A DNA stretch of 64,000 bases from Thauera sp. 2A1 (lineage in GTDB: Bacteria > Pseudomonadota > Gammaproteobacteria > Burkholderiales > Rhodocyclaceae): positions 62,001 to 126,000 of the forward strand of contig NZ_SSXV01000003.1 in the NCBI RefSeq assembly GCF_009469595.2, read 5' to 3'. Position 1 is the stretch's first letter; every line of letters starts with the position of its first letter. A program made the position numbers and the translations under genes. Below the pieces are notes generated by a model. That model was given only the letters and a program-made list of their open reading frames with translations, did no database searches and had not been told where the DNA came from. Shown piece by piece: positions 11,655 to 21,448 of this stretch.

Positions 11655-13082
11655 TCAGCTCCTCGCTGCAGTAGTGCGCAGGTCGTCGTCGGTCGCGGCC
11701 GACAGCGGCCGCATCTGCTGGCGTTCATGTCCCGGTCCGCCGACGAGGCCGGTATCGCCCTCGTGCATCACCGGTCCCTTGCGCACCAGGCGCAGCATGT
11801 AGGCGATGCCGACGCCGAACACCGTGAAATACACGACGATGAACAGCAGCAGCGAAATCGCCAGCGGCAGCACGCCATGGTTGGACACCGCGTCCGCAGT
11901 GCGCTGCAGGCCATACACGACCCATGGCTGACGCCCCACCTCGGTGGTGAACCAGCCGGCGATGATCGCGATGAGGCCGGTCGGGCCCATCAGCAGGGTC
12001 GCGCGCAGAAAGGGTCGAGACCGGTAGAGGGCTTCGCCTCTGCGCAGCAGCAGCCCCCATGCGCCGAGCAGGATCATCAGCACACCCAGGCCCACCATGA
12101 TGCGGAAGGACCAGAACACCACCGCGACCGGCGGCCGATTCTCGGGCGGGAACTCCTTCAAGCCCGGAAACTGACCGTCCCAACTGTGCGTCAGGATCAG
12201 GCTGCCCAGGCGCGGGATCTCGATCGCGAAGCGGTTTTCCTCGCGCTGCTGGTCCGGGAGTGCGAACACGACCAAGGGTACCCCTTCGCCCGGATGATTC
12301 TCCCAGTGCCCTTCCATCGCGGCGATCTTGGCCGGCTGGTGCTTCAGGGTGTTGAGGCCGTGGAAGTCGCCGATCACCGCCTGAATCGGCGCGACGATCA
12401 CCAGCATCCACATCGCCATCGACAGCATCTTGCGGATCGCCGGATTGTCCCGGCCGCGCAGCAGATGCCAGGCCGCCGAGGCCGCCACGAACAGCGCGGT
12501 CGCCAGGAAAGCGGCAACCGACATGTGCAGCAGGCGGTACGGGAACGACGGGTTGAAGATCACCGCCAGCCAGTCGATTGGCACCGCACGCCCGTCGACG
12601 ATCTCGAAGCCCGCCGGCGTCTGCATCCAGCTATTGGAAGCAAGAATCCAGGTCGTCGAGATCAGCGTGCCGATCGATACCATCAGGGTGGAGAAGAAGT
12701 GCAGGCCCGGCCCGACCCGGTTCCAGCCGAACAGCATCACGCCGAGGAAGCCGGCCTCCAGGAAGAAGGCGGTCAGCACCTCGTAGGCGAGCAGCGGGCC
12801 GGTGATGCCGCCCGCAAAGTCGGAGAAGAAGCTCCAGTTGGTGCCGAACTGGTAGGACATCACCAGACCGGACACGACACCCATGCCGAAATTGAGCGCG
12901 AAGGCCTTCGACCAGAAGTGGTACAAATCGCGGTAGAGCGTCTGCTTCGTGCGCAGCCACAAGCCCTCGAGCACGACCAGGTAGGCCGCCAGCCCGATCG
13001 TGATGGCAGGAAAAAGGATGTGGAAGGAGACCGTGAAAGCGAACTGGATGCGTGCAAGCTCCAGTGCCGTGAGTCCGAACAT
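11655..13082 (-). CDS. cioA: Cytochrome bd-type (cyanide-insensitive) quinol oxidase subunit I
   Basis: This 475-residue protein carries the three haems and the quinol site. MFGLTALELARIQFAFTVSFHILFPAITIGLAAYL contains the conserved N-terminal haem-ligand histidine; GWFTTEVGRQPWVVYGLQRT is the CydA signature. The periplasmic Q-loop is short and the total length is well below E. coli CydA (about 520), the pattern of the cyanide-insensitive (CIO) branch. It heads the cioA-cioB-DUF2474 operon. The role is oxygen reduction with electrons from the quinone pool, without proton pumping. Confidence 0.93.
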   Translation of the reverse strand: MFGLTALELARIQFAFTVSFHILFPAITIGLAAYLVVLEGLWLRTKQTLYRDLYHFWSKAFALNFGMGVVSGLVMSYQFGTNWSFFSDFAGGITGPLLAYEVLTAFFLEAGFLGVMLFGWNRVGPGLHFFSTLMVSIGTLISTTWILASNSWMQTPAGFEIVDGRAVPIDWLAVIFNPSFPYRLLHMSVAAFLATALFVAASAAWHLLRGRDNPAIRKMLSMAMWMLVIVAPIQAVIGDFHGLNTLKHQPAKIAAMEGHWENHPGEGVPLVVFALPDQQREENRFAIEIPRLGSLILTHSWDGQFPGLKEFPPENRPPVAVVFWSFRIMVGLGVLMILLGAWGLLLRRGEALYRSRPFLRATLLMGPTGLIAIIAGWFTTEVGRQPWVVYGLQRTADAVSNHGVLPLAISLLLFIVVYFTVFGVGIAYMLRLVRKGPVMHEGDTGLVGGPGHERQQMRPLSAATDDDLRTTAARS

Positions 13083-13338
13083 GAAAGTCTCTCCGTGACT
13101 GTGGGGGAGTGCGCGTCCCTGACGGCCGGATCAAGCCGGGAAGGTCGGATCGGCGCGGAAAATTTCTCGAGATTTTATGGTAGCCACTTTCAACAGACTA
13201 GCCCCTGCCCAAATCGGTTCCCGTGAACCGGCGACGCCGGGCACCGGCACGTCGAACGGCCAGCCTCCGGAACTCCGCCCCGCGGCGTCGCTCTATGCGC
13301 AGACTGTCTGCCAAACCAGATTGCAACCGCACGCCGAC

Positions 13339-14556
13339 ATGCACTCCCTCTCACGCACCGTGCTCGGGCCGCTGGCGGCCTGGCTCCTGCTGCAAGCCGC
13401 GCCGTCAGCCATCGCCGCCGAGCCGGCACTGCCGCCCGTCACGTCCGCCTGCCTGAAGCCCGGCAACTGGACCTGGCTGGGTGATGTCACGCCACGCCAG
13501 GCCACCGCGCAGAGCGTTTTGCCGCGGCTGGCCGAGCGCGACGTGATCCTGCTGGGCGAACAGCACGACAAGACCGACGACCATCGCTGGCAATTGCAGA
13601 CCATTGCGGCACTCGCCGCCATGCGCACCGACATCGTGATCGGTTTCGAGGCCTTTCCGCGCCGTGTGCAGCCGGTGCTCGATCGCTGGGTCAACGGTGA
13701 GCTGACTGCCGCCGAATTCCTCGACAGGGTCGAATGGAACAAGGTGTGGGGCATGCCCGCCGAGCTCTACCTGCCCTTGTTCGAATTCGCCCGCATCAAC
13801 CGCATCCCGATGGTGGCGCTCAATGTCGAACGCAAGCTGATCCGAAGCATCGCCAGCAAGGGGAGCGACGCAGTCCCCCTGACCGAGCGCGAGGGGGTAT
13901 CGCGCCCGGCTGCGCCACCTCCGCCCTATGTCGACAACCTGTTCGAGACGCATCGCGAGCACGCGCGCATGCGAGGCAGCGAGAGCGGGCCCGCGGTATC
14001 GCGGAACGATCCCGCATTCCGCAATTTCGTGGACGCGCAGGCGACCTGGGACCGGGCCATGGCCGAGGTGCTGGCGCGCCGCCTCAACGCTCTGCCGGGC
14101 CCGCGGCCGCTGGTGGTCGGCATCATCGGCAGCGGCCACCTGCGCAATGGCTACGGTGTCGCGCATCAGTTGCGCGATCTGGGCGTGACGCGGATCGCGA
14201 CCCTGCTGCCGGTGGCGAGCGACACGCCATGTGCCGAGATCCGGCCAGGCCTCGCCGATGCCGTGTTCTCGGTGCCGCCGCAGGCGTCGGCACCGGAGCA
14301 GCCGCGGCTGGGCGTCAGCCTCAGCGAAAGCGAGCGCGGTGTGCACGTCATCGAAGTGTCACCCGGCAGCCTGGCAGAGCAGAGCGGTGTTCGTGCCGGA
14401 GACCTTATCGTCGAACTTGCCGGAGCGCCGATCAGCAAGGCCGCCGCCGTCGTCGCCGCGGTGAAGAATCAGCCCGCAGGCACCTGGCTGCCAATGCGCG
14501 TCAGGCGCGACAGCGAGCTCCTCGAGCTGGTGGTGCGCTTTCCAGCGCGCGGCTGA
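13339..14556 (+). CDS. ChaN-like haem-binding domain protein with C-terminal PDZ domain
   Basis: This 405-residue protein begins MHSLSRTVLGPLAAWLLLQAAPSAIAAEP, a signal peptide. Residues about 50-290 are the ChaN/DUF399 domain (DVILLGEQHDKTDDHRWQLQ, GFEAFPRRVQPVLDRW, FRNFVDAQATWDRAMA, GIIGSGHLRNGYGVAHQL), which in Campylobacter ChaN binds haem. Residues about 315-400 form a PDZ domain (LGVSLSES..GVHVIEVSPGSLAEQSGVRAGDLIVELAG). No lipobox is evident, so a periplasmic location is likely. The ATG at 13339 was chosen because it begins the signal peptide. The following peptidase gene starts 19 bases downstream, suggesting an operon. Confidence 0.85.
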   Translation: MHSLSRTVLGPLAAWLLLQAAPSAIAAEPALPPVTSACLKPGNWTWLGDVTPRQATAQSVLPRLAERDVILLGEQHDKTDDHRWQLQTIAALAAMRTDIVIGFEAFPRRVQPVLDRWVNGELTAAEFLDRVEWNKVWGMPAELYLPLFEFARINRIPMVALNVERKLIRSIASKGSDAVPLTEREGVSRPAAPPPPYVDNLFETHREHARMRGSESGPAVSRNDPAFRNFVDAQATWDRAMAEVLARRLNALPGPRPLVVGIIGSGHLRNGYGVAHQLRDLGVTRIATLLPVASDTPCAEIRPGLADAVFSVPPQASAPEQPRLGVSLSESERGVHVIEVSPGSLAEQSGVRAGDLIVELAGAPISKAAAVVAAVKNQPAGTWLPMRVRRDSELLELVVRFPARG

Positions 14557-14575
14557 CGCACCGGTGCTCCAGCCC

Positions 14576-16717
14576 ATGCGCCGCGCCGCCACGGCGGCCG
14601 CCCCCCTGGCGGCGATTGCCGACGCCAGCATGTGGATGTCGGCCCTGCTCGCCCCAATGGCCGTCGCCATCACGGCCTTCGTGCTGATCGTCGCCTTGCC
14701 GGGCGCTGCGCGCGCCCAGGCCGCCGCCCCGGCGCTGCAACTGGACGTCACACTGGACCCCGCCACGCGCCGGCTGGACGTCGTCGCCGATGTCCGTCCG
14801 CAAATCGCTCCGCCGGCCCGCGATTTCGATTTCGCGCTGCATCCTTCCCTGCGTATCGAATCGGCATCCAGCGCCGGGGAATCCATCCCCGTCACCGCCA
14901 CCACGCGGCGGCATGGCCTGCAGGGCTGGCGCGTGCCCCTCGCCGGAAGCGCTCCGGTGCGTCTCGTCTACGGCGGCGTGTTGCCGCCGCTGGCCGCGAG
15001 GCTGGACCACCGCGAGGTGCTGCAGGCGCTGCCGCCGATGAGCGCCCCGGAAGGCAGCTTCCTGTCCGCCGGCAGCGGCTGGTACCCGCAGCCTGCCGAA
15101 CGCTTCGCCTACCGCGTGCGAGTGTCCGTGCCTGCCGGACAGCGCGCGGTGGTTCCGGGGCGCCTCGAACAAGAAACCGCGCCAGCCGACGGCACGGGGC
15201 GCTATCGCGCAAGCTTCGACTTTCCGCACCCGGCCGATGGCGTGGACCTCATGGCCGGCCCGTGGCAGGTCCGCGAACGACTGATGCCGCGTGGCGCAGG
15301 CGAGCCAATCCGGCTGCGCACCTACTTCCCGGCCACCCTCGATGCAGCGCCAGGCCTGGCGGATGGCTATCTCACGGACAGCGCGCGTTACCTCGAGCGC
15401 TACGCGCGCCTCATCGGCCCGTATCCGTACTCGGAATTCTCGGTGGTGGCCAGCCCGCTCCCCACCGGCTTCGGCATGGCCACGCTGACCTACCTCGGCG
15501 CCGACATCCTGCCCCTGCCCTTCATCCGCGCCACCTCGCTCGGCCACGAGATCCTGCACAACTGGTGGGGCAATGGCGTGTTCGTCGACTACGCACGCGG
15601 CAACTGGTCGGAAGGGCTCACCACCTTCATGGCGGACTACGCCTTCAAGGAAGACGATTCGCCCGCCGCCGCCCGCGAGATGCGGCTCGGCTGGCTGCGC
15701 GACTTCGCTGCCCTGCCGCGCGACGGTCAGCCGACGCTGCGCGATTTCCGCGCCCGGACCCACGGCAGCGAGGCTGCCATCGGCTACGGCAAGGCGGCGA
15801 TGCTCTTCGTCATGCTGCGCGATACCATCGGCGCGGACGCCTTCGCGCGCGGCGTCGCCCTGTTCTGGCAGCACCAGCGCTTTCGCACGGCGAGCTGGGA
15901 CGCGCTGCAGGCCGCCTTCGAGCAGGCGTCCGGTCGCTCGCTGCAGGCCTTCTTCGCGCAATGGCTGGAGCGCGCCGGCGCACCGCAGGTGCGCATCGTC
16001 CGCGCCACGTCCGCAAGTGCCACTGGCCCACACAGAATTCGCCTGCTCGTGACGATCGAGCAGGCTGGCCCGGCGTACGCCCTGCGCTTGCCGCTGGAGA
16101 TCGCGCACGCGTCCCGCTCCGAACTGCGCTGGGTGGACCTCGCCGGCCCACGCACCGACGTGGAGCTGGTGCTCGACAGCCCGCCCGCCGGCGTGCGCCT
16201 GGACCCTGACATGCGCGTCTGGCGCACGCTGGATGCCTCACAACTGCCGCCCATCCTGCGGCAATGGATCGTCGCACCGGCGCCGCGGCTGACCATCTTG
16301 TCGGACGATGCCGCGTTTCGCGGCGCGGCGGTCGATGCCGCACGGAGCCTGTTTGAACGACCCGCCACCCTCATCCCGCCAGGCGAGGCGCGTGCGGGCA
16401 CGGCACCGGTGCTCGTCGTCGGCCGGCCGGCGGACGTAGACGCGGCGCTCGCGCGCATCGGGGCACCGTCCCGGCCGTCGGAAGTGGCCGCCCGCGGCAG
16501 CGCGCAGGTGTGGACGACGGCCGTGGCGGACGGGGTGCCACTGGCGGTGATCTCCGCCGTCGATGCCGACGCCTTGCGCGCCCTTGCGCGCCCCCTGCCG
16601 CATTACGGCGCGCAGAGCTGGCTGGTCTTCGACGGCCGGCGCGCGATTGCACGCGGAGTGTGGCCGGCGCCGGGAACGCTGCTGCAGGTGCAGTCAGGTA
16701 CCACGCCGACGCGCTAA
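14576..16717 (+). CDS. M1-family-like zinc metallopeptidase, exported
   Basis: The product has about 713 residues with an N-terminal hydrophobic export signal. The zinc site HEILHNWWGN...NWSEGLTTFMADY (HExxH followed by the third ligand E 18 residues on) is the gluzincin M1 aminopeptidase signature. The C-terminal third lacks a recognised domain and contains several short hydrophobic strands. It is shorter than canonical aminopeptidase N and lacks an obvious GAMEN motif; STPLPTGFGMATLTYLG-like sequence occupies that position, so exopeptidase activity is uncertain. A GTG at 14564 is an alternative start. It follows the ChaN-PDZ gene, possibly in one transcript. Confidence 0.8.
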   Translation: MRRAATAAAPLAAIADASMWMSALLAPMAVAITAFVLIVALPGAARAQAAAPALQLDVTLDPATRRLDVVADVRPQIAPPARDFDFALHPSLRIESASSAGESIPVTATTRRHGLQGWRVPLAGSAPVRLVYGGVLPPLAARLDHREVLQALPPMSAPEGSFLSAGSGWYPQPAERFAYRVRVSVPAGQRAVVPGRLEQETAPADGTGRYRASFDFPHPADGVDLMAGPWQVRERLMPRGAGEPIRLRTYFPATLDAAPGLADGYLTDSARYLERYARLIGPYPYSEFSVVASPLPTGFGMATLTYLGADILPLPFIRATSLGHEILHNWWGNGVFVDYARGNWSEGLTTFMADYAFKEDDSPAAAREMRLGWLRDFAALPRDGQPTLRDFRARTHGSEAAIGYGKAAMLFVMLRDTIGADAFARGVALFWQHQRFRTASWDALQAAFEQASGRSLQAFFAQWLERAGAPQVRIVRATSASATGPHRIRLLVTIEQAGPAYALRLPLEIAHASRSELRWVDLAGPRTDVELVLDSPPAGVRLDPDMRVWRTLDASQLPPILRQWIVAPAPRLTILSDDAAFRGAAVDAARSLFERPATLIPPGEARAGTAPVLVVGRPADVDAALARIGAPSRPSEVAARGSAQVWTTAVADGVPLAVISAVDADALRALARPLPHYGAQSWLVFDGRRAIARGVWPAPGTLLQVQSGTTPTR

Positions 16718-16766
16718 CATAGCGCGCCGCGCCGCCCCGGCGCTCCACCCGCAACAAGGTATCCCA

Positions 16767-17720
16767 ATGGCCGGAGCCAGCCTGCTCGCCCTCATCGACG
16801 ACATCGCCAGCATCCTCGATGATGTTGCCGTGCTCACCAAGGTCGCCGCCAAGAAGACCGCCGGCGTGCTCGGCGACGACCTCGCCCTCAACGCGCAGCA
16901 GGTCGCCGGCGTGAAAGCGGAGCGGGAATTGCCGGTGGTGTGGGCGGTGGCGAAAGGTTCGATGCGCAACAAGGCCATCCTGGTGCCTGCCGCCTTGCTG
17001 ATCAGCGCGCTGGCGCCATGGGCAGTGGTGCCGCTGCTGATGCTGGGTGGCGCCTTCCTGTGCTTCGAGGGCTTCGAGAAGCTCGCGCACCGCTTCCTGC
17101 ACGGCAAGGACGAGGATGATGCCGAACATGCCCGCCTGGTCGAGGCAGTGAGCGATCCGGCCATAGACCTGGTGGCCCTCGAAAAGGACAAGGTCGCAGG
17201 CGCGGTGCGTACCGATTTCATCCTGTCGGCCGAGATCATCGCGATCACGCTCGGCACGGTCGCCGACAAGGCCTTCATGACCCAGGTCACCGTGCTGAGC
17301 GGCGTCGCGATCATCATGACCATCGGCGTCTATGGCCTGGTGGCCGGCATCGTCAAGCTCGATGACGCCGGGCTGCACCTCAGCCGCGCCCGGGGTGACG
17401 CATGGGCCGATTTTCAGCGCCGGCTCGGGCACGCCATCCTGGCAGCGGCGCCGTGGTTGATGAAGGCACTGGCGGTGGCGGGCACCGCCGCCATGTTCCT
17501 GGTCGGCGGCGGCATCCTGACCCACGGGGTGGGCGTGATGCACCACTGGATCCAGGGCGTGGCCGAAGATGCCGGCACCCTGCCCGCCGTCGGCACCATT
17601 GCCGAGGCGCTGACGCCCGCCCTGCTCAATGCCGGCATCGGCATCGTGGCGGGCGCACTGATCCTCGCCGTGGTGAGCCTGGTCCGCCGCCTGCTGCCCG
17701 GCCGCTCCGCCGCGCATTGA
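16767..17720 (+). CDS. DUF808 (YedI-like) inner membrane protein
   Basis: This 317-residue protein, MAGASLLALIDDIASILDDVAVLTKVAAKKTAGVLGDDLALNA..., matches the DUF808 family across its length, with several transmembrane helices (about residues 70-100, 155-205, 225-260, 280-310) and the typical internal segment EKDKVAGAVRTDFILSAEI. The biochemical function of the family is not established. The ATG at 16767 follows AACAAGG; the frame open upstream overlaps the peptidase gene. It ends 21 bases before mnmC. Confidence 0.85.
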   Translation: MAGASLLALIDDIASILDDVAVLTKVAAKKTAGVLGDDLALNAQQVAGVKAERELPVVWAVAKGSMRNKAILVPAALLISALAPWAVVPLLMLGGAFLCFEGFEKLAHRFLHGKDEDDAEHARLVEAVSDPAIDLVALEKDKVAGAVRTDFILSAEIIAITLGTVADKAFMTQVTVLSGVAIIMTIGVYGLVAGIVKLDDAGLHLSRARGDAWADFQRRLGHAILAAAPWLMKALAVAGTAAMFLVGGGILTHGVGVMHHWIQGVAEDAGTLPAVGTIAEALTPALLNAGIGIVAGALILAVVSLVRRLLPGRSAAH

Positions 17721-17741
17721 GAGCCCCTTCCCTCCCGCACC

Positions 17742-19661
17742 ATGCCAATTACTCCGGCCCGCCTTGCCTACGCCGCCGACGGCACCCCGTATTCCGAGAT
17801 TTTTGACGACGTCTATCACTCCAGCGACGGCGGGCTTGGGCAGGCACACCACGTCTTCCTTGCCGGCAACGAGCTGCCGCAGCGCTGGGCGGGTCGCGAG
17901 CGCTTCGTCGTGCTCGAAACCGGCTTCGGCCTGGGCCTGAACTTTCTCGCCACCTGGGACGCCTGGCGACGCGACGCGCAGCGCTGCGCGCGGCTGCACT
18001 ACGTGTCCTTCGAACTGCATCCCTTCACCGTCGATGACCTTGCGCGGCTGCACGCGCGCTGGCCCGAATTCGCGGCGCTGGCATCGGAACTGCGTGCCGC
18101 CTGGCCGCCGCAGACGCCCGGCGCACACCGGCTGCATCTCGATGAAGGCCGGGTCACCCTCACGCTCTGGTTCGGCGATGCGCGCGACGGGCTTGCACAA
18201 CTGGACGTCCATGCCGACGCGCTTTATCTGGACGGCTTCTCGCCGGCACGCAATCCGGACCTGTGGTCGGCGCGTGTGTTCCACCTGCTCGCTCGACGCA
18301 GCGCAGCGGGCGCCACCCTGGCGACCTGGTCGGTGGCCGGCGAAGTGCGTGAGGGCTTGCGCCGCGCCGGCTTCGAGATTGGCAAGGCGCCGGGCTTCGG
18401 CGGCAAGCGGCAGATGCTGCGCGGCCGGCGCAGCGGCGCAGCGGAAATCGACGCCAGCCCCGCGCCATCGGCGCAGGTGCGCCACGCGCTGGTGATCGGT
18501 GCCGGACTCGCCGGCAGCGCAGTGGCCGAGCGGCTGGCGGCGCGCGGCTGGCGCGTGGATGTGGTGGATGCGGCGGCGACGGCCGGACAGGGTGCATCCG
18601 GCAACCACGCCGGCGTGCTGCGTCCGTTGCCCAGCCTGGACGACAACCGCATGGGCCGCCTGACACGCGCCGGCACGCTGTACGGCTGGCGGCACATCGC
18701 CCGGCTGCAGGCGCAGGGCCTGGCGGTGCGTGCCGAACGCTGCGGCGTATTGCATCTGGCGCGCGATGCGACACAACTGGCCAAGATGCAGGCAGTGGTG
18801 GAGCGGCTGGCACAGCCAGCCTCGCATCTTCGCTTCGTCGATGTCGCGCAGGCCTCCGCGCTTGCTGGCTGGCCGCTGCCACAGGGCGGCTGGTGGTTCG
18901 GCGACAGCGGCTGGGTGCAGCCACCCAGCCTGTGCGCGGCCAACCTCGCCGCCCATCCGGCACTCATCCGCACCCATTTCGGACGCCGCGTCGCGCGCCT
19001 GCAACGCGCGGACGAGGGCTGGACGGCCATCGACGACCATGGCGTGGCGATCGCACGGGCGCCGGTCACCATCCTCGCTGCCGGCAGCCTGATCCGTGGT
19101 TTTCCCGAGGCCGCCGCGCTGCCGGTGGTGAGCGCGCGCGGCCAGGTGGCCCTGCTGCCGGCCACCGAGGGCAGTGCGCCGCGGGTCGTCGTCTGCCGCG
19201 GCGGCTATGTCAGCCCGGCGGTGGATGGCCTGCGCTGCGCCGGGGCGAGTTTTGATGTGGACGACGACGATCCCGAACTGCGCACGGCCGACCACGCGGC
19301 CAATCTGGCCAGGCTGGAGGCGATCCTGCCGGGCTACACCGCCTCCCTGCCGGACCATGGCATGCAGGGCCGCGTCGGCTTCCGTCCAGCCTCGCCCGAT
19401 CGCCTGCCCATGGTGGGTGCGGTGCCTGTGCCGGCGCCGGTCGCGGATGCCATGCCGCTGGCCGACATCCCACGCCAGCCCGGGCTGTATGCGGTCTCCG
19501 GCTATGGCGCCCGCGGCCTGGTATGGTCGGCGCTGCTGGCGGAAATGCTCGCCGCGCGTCTGCACGGCGACCCGTCGCCGCTCGAGCAGGAACTGGCGGA
19601 CGCGGTGGATCCGGCGCGCTATCTGCTTCGCCCGGCGGCCCGCATCCGCGCCGAGAATTGA
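17742..19661 (+). CDS. mnmC: Bifunctional tRNA mnm5s2U34 biosynthesis protein MnmC
   Basis: This 639-residue fusion enzyme makes the last two steps of the 5-methylaminomethyl-2-thiouridine modification of tRNA wobble uridine. Residues 1-240 are the SAM-dependent methyltransferase (LETGFGLGLNFLATWDAW, YLDGFSPARNPDLWS). Residues about 248-639 are the FAD-dependent oxidoreductase, starting with the dinucleotide-binding motif (ALVIGAGLAGSAVAERLAARGW) and ending GLYAVSGYGARGLVWSALLAEMLAARLHG. Both domains are complete and length is normal. It follows the DUF808 gene closely. Confidence 0.95.
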   Translation: MPITPARLAYAADGTPYSEIFDDVYHSSDGGLGQAHHVFLAGNELPQRWAGRERFVVLETGFGLGLNFLATWDAWRRDAQRCARLHYVSFELHPFTVDDLARLHARWPEFAALASELRAAWPPQTPGAHRLHLDEGRVTLTLWFGDARDGLAQLDVHADALYLDGFSPARNPDLWSARVFHLLARRSAAGATLATWSVAGEVREGLRRAGFEIGKAPGFGGKRQMLRGRRSGAAEIDASPAPSAQVRHALVIGAGLAGSAVAERLAARGWRVDVVDAAATAGQGASGNHAGVLRPLPSLDDNRMGRLTRAGTLYGWRHIARLQAQGLAVRAERCGVLHLARDATQLAKMQAVVERLAQPASHLRFVDVAQASALAGWPLPQGGWWFGDSGWVQPPSLCAANLAAHPALIRTHFGRRVARLQRADEGWTAIDDHGVAIARAPVTILAAGSLIRGFPEAAALPVVSARGQVALLPATEGSAPRVVVCRGGYVSPAVDGLRCAGASFDVDDDDPELRTADHAANLARLEAILPGYTASLPDHGMQGRVGFRPASPDRLPMVGAVPVPAPVADAMPLADIPRQPGLYAVSGYGARGLVWSALLAEMLAARLHGDPSPLEQELADAVDPARYLLRPAARIRAEN

Positions 19662-19723
19662 AAGACGGTGCGCTCTCCAGCCGCCCGCGCCGCGCGGCGC
19701 GCAGTCGAGAGGTGTTCGCGTTT

Positions 19724-19771
19724 GAACTAGAATCAGTTCATAAGCCTAGCAACGGCGGACAATGCCGTTGC
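19724..19771 (+). promoter_or_regulatory. Dyad and stem-loop upstream of the PAS kinase gene
   Basis: GAACT-N6-AGTTC (19724-19739) and a perfect 8-bp stem GCAACGGC-N7-GCCGTTGC (19749-19771) lie between mnmC and the kinase. The first resembles an operator dyad. The second lacks a T tract, so a leader structure is as likely as a terminator. Confidence 0.35.
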
Positions 19772-19837
19772 CGATTGGCATGAAGAATTCGCGCGTGGAC
19801 GCGCTCCAGACGCCTGCGCGAGGATTCAGCAAACGAG

Positions 19838-21448
19838 ATGACCATGAAGGACGAAAGCCCGTCGGACCCGTCGAGCTGCTGTGTGAGAGCAATCAACCTG
19901 GATGCGTGGCAGTTCCTGAAGCTGCCCAATCTCGCCGAGCCGGATGGCATCGGCACGCTCGACATCGCCGAATGTTTCCGCCTGAAGGAGAAGCTCTGGC
20001 ACAAGGCGCGACTGCTGAGCGACGCGCATCGCCTCGCGCGGCTTGGCCATTGGGAATACCTTGTCGATGACGGAAGGATGATCTGGTCACTGGAGATCGC
20101 CGAGCTCCTCGGTTTCCAGGCTGAGGATCGGATGCCTTCGCCGTCGCAACGTGCCGGCATGCACACAGCCGAAAGCTGGAGACGATTCGATGCCGCGCTG
20201 GAACGGACGATCACCACCGGTGAGCCTTTCCAGCTCGATGTAGAAATCAGACGCCGGGATGGCGAACACTGCTGGTTCATGGTGCAGGGTGAGGCCGAGC
20301 GCGACGATGCCGGCCGTGTCGTCAAGGTGATCGGGATCGCGCAGGACATCACCGAACACAAGACCATCGAGGCCGCCTTGCGCGCCAGCGAACGACGCCT
20401 GGAGGAAGCGCAGACGCTGTGCCAGGTCGGCAGTTGGGAGCTCGACCGCGACAGCGCGCAGATGAAATGGTCGCGCGAAGTCTTCCGCCTGTTCGACCGC
20501 CCGGAATCGCTGGGCGTGCCCGATCTGAACGAGGCGATGTGCTACTACACGCCCGAATCGCTGGAACAGACGCGCAGCGCCTTCTGGCGCGCAATCGATA
20601 CCGGTGAGCGCTGCACGCTGGAGCAGGAGGTGCGCCTGCCCTCCGGTGCGATCCGCCATCACGCGACGGTGATCGTGCCGGTTGCCGATTCCAGCGGCCG
20701 CACCTGCAAGCTGTTCGGCACGGTGCAGGACATCACCGAGCGCAGGGTGCTGGAGCTGGAACGCAGCAAGCAGCTCGGCCATGTCGCCGAATTGTCGCGA
20801 CGCCTGGTGATGGTGCAGGAGCGCGAGCGGCGCAGGCTCGCCAGCGAGCTGCACGAGCGCGCGAGCCCCAACCTGGCCGCCCTGCAACTGACCTTCTCCA
20901 ACCTCGCCAGCGCCTTGCCGCCCGACGTGCTGGCCGAGGTCGAACCCCTGCTGGACGACATTCGCGGCCTGCTGGCCGACACCACTGCCGGCATCCGCGA
21001 GATCTCGACCGAGATGCGCCCTGCCACGCTGGACCACGCCGGCCTGCTGCCCGCACTGCAGGACTACACCTACCTGTTCAGCCAGCGCAGCGGCATCGAG
21101 GTCGAGCTCGCCATCGACGACTTCGGTGTGCCCTTGGCGCCGGAGCTGCAATCAGTGCTGTTCCGCATCGTGCAGGAGGCGCTGACCAACTGCGCCAAGC
21201 ATGCCTCCGCCGGCTGTGTTCGCGTCAGCCTCGCACAGGACGGCAATGCGCTCGAGCTGCGCATCGCTGACGACGGCATCGGCTTCGAACCCTCGATGCT
21301 GACCGAGCCGGGTAGCGCGGTGGGACTCGGGCTGATCACCATGCGCGAGCGCGCCGAGTTCGTCGGTGGCCGCTTCAGCTTGTCGTCGCACCCGGGCAAG
21401 GGCACCGAGATCCGCATTTCCTTCGATCTGCACGAGGATGCGCCATGA
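19838..21448 (+). CDS. PAS-domain sensor histidine kinase (HisKA_3 / NarX-like)
   Basis: This 536-residue cytoplasmic kinase has no transmembrane segment. Two PAS/PAC units (about residues 65-180 and 185-305, each ending in the GxxQDITE PAC motif) are followed by a HisKA_3 dimerisation box (MVQERERRRLASELHERASPNLAAL) and an ATPase domain (IVQEALTNCAKHA, LRIADDGIGFEP, GLGLITMRERAEFVGG). The phospho-acceptor His is followed by Glu-Arg instead of the usual Asp. The stop overlaps the start of the response regulator by 4 bases, so the two form one operon and a cognate pair. The signal is unknown; PAS domains suggest an intracellular ligand or redox cue. Confidence 0.9.
   Translation: MTMKDESPSDPSSCCVRAINLDAWQFLKLPNLAEPDGIGTLDIAECFRLKEKLWHKARLLSDAHRLARLGHWEYLVDDGRMIWSLEIAELLGFQAEDRMPSPSQRAGMHTAESWRRFDAALERTITTGEPFQLDVEIRRRDGEHCWFMVQGEAERDDAGRVVKVIGIAQDITEHKTIEAALRASERRLEEAQTLCQVGSWELDRDSAQMKWSREVFRLFDRPESLGVPDLNEAMCYYTPESLEQTRSAFWRAIDTGERCTLEQEVRLPSGAIRHHATVIVPVADSSGRTCKLFGTVQDITERRVLELERSKQLGHVAELSRRLVMVQERERRRLASELHERASPNLAALQLTFSNLASALPPDVLAEVEPLLDDIRGLLADTTAGIREISTEMRPATLDHAGLLPALQDYTYLFSQRSGIEVELAIDDFGVPLAPELQSVLFRIVQEALTNCAKHASAGCVRVSLAQDGNALELRIADDGIGFEPSMLTEPGSAVGLGLITMRERAEFVGGRFSLSSHPGKGTEIRISFDLHEDAP

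Noticed and set aside
16371..19565. A 1064-codon open frame on the reverse strand across the peptidase, DUF808 and mnmC genes
   Set aside because: It spans three well-supported genes on the other strand and shows no domain.
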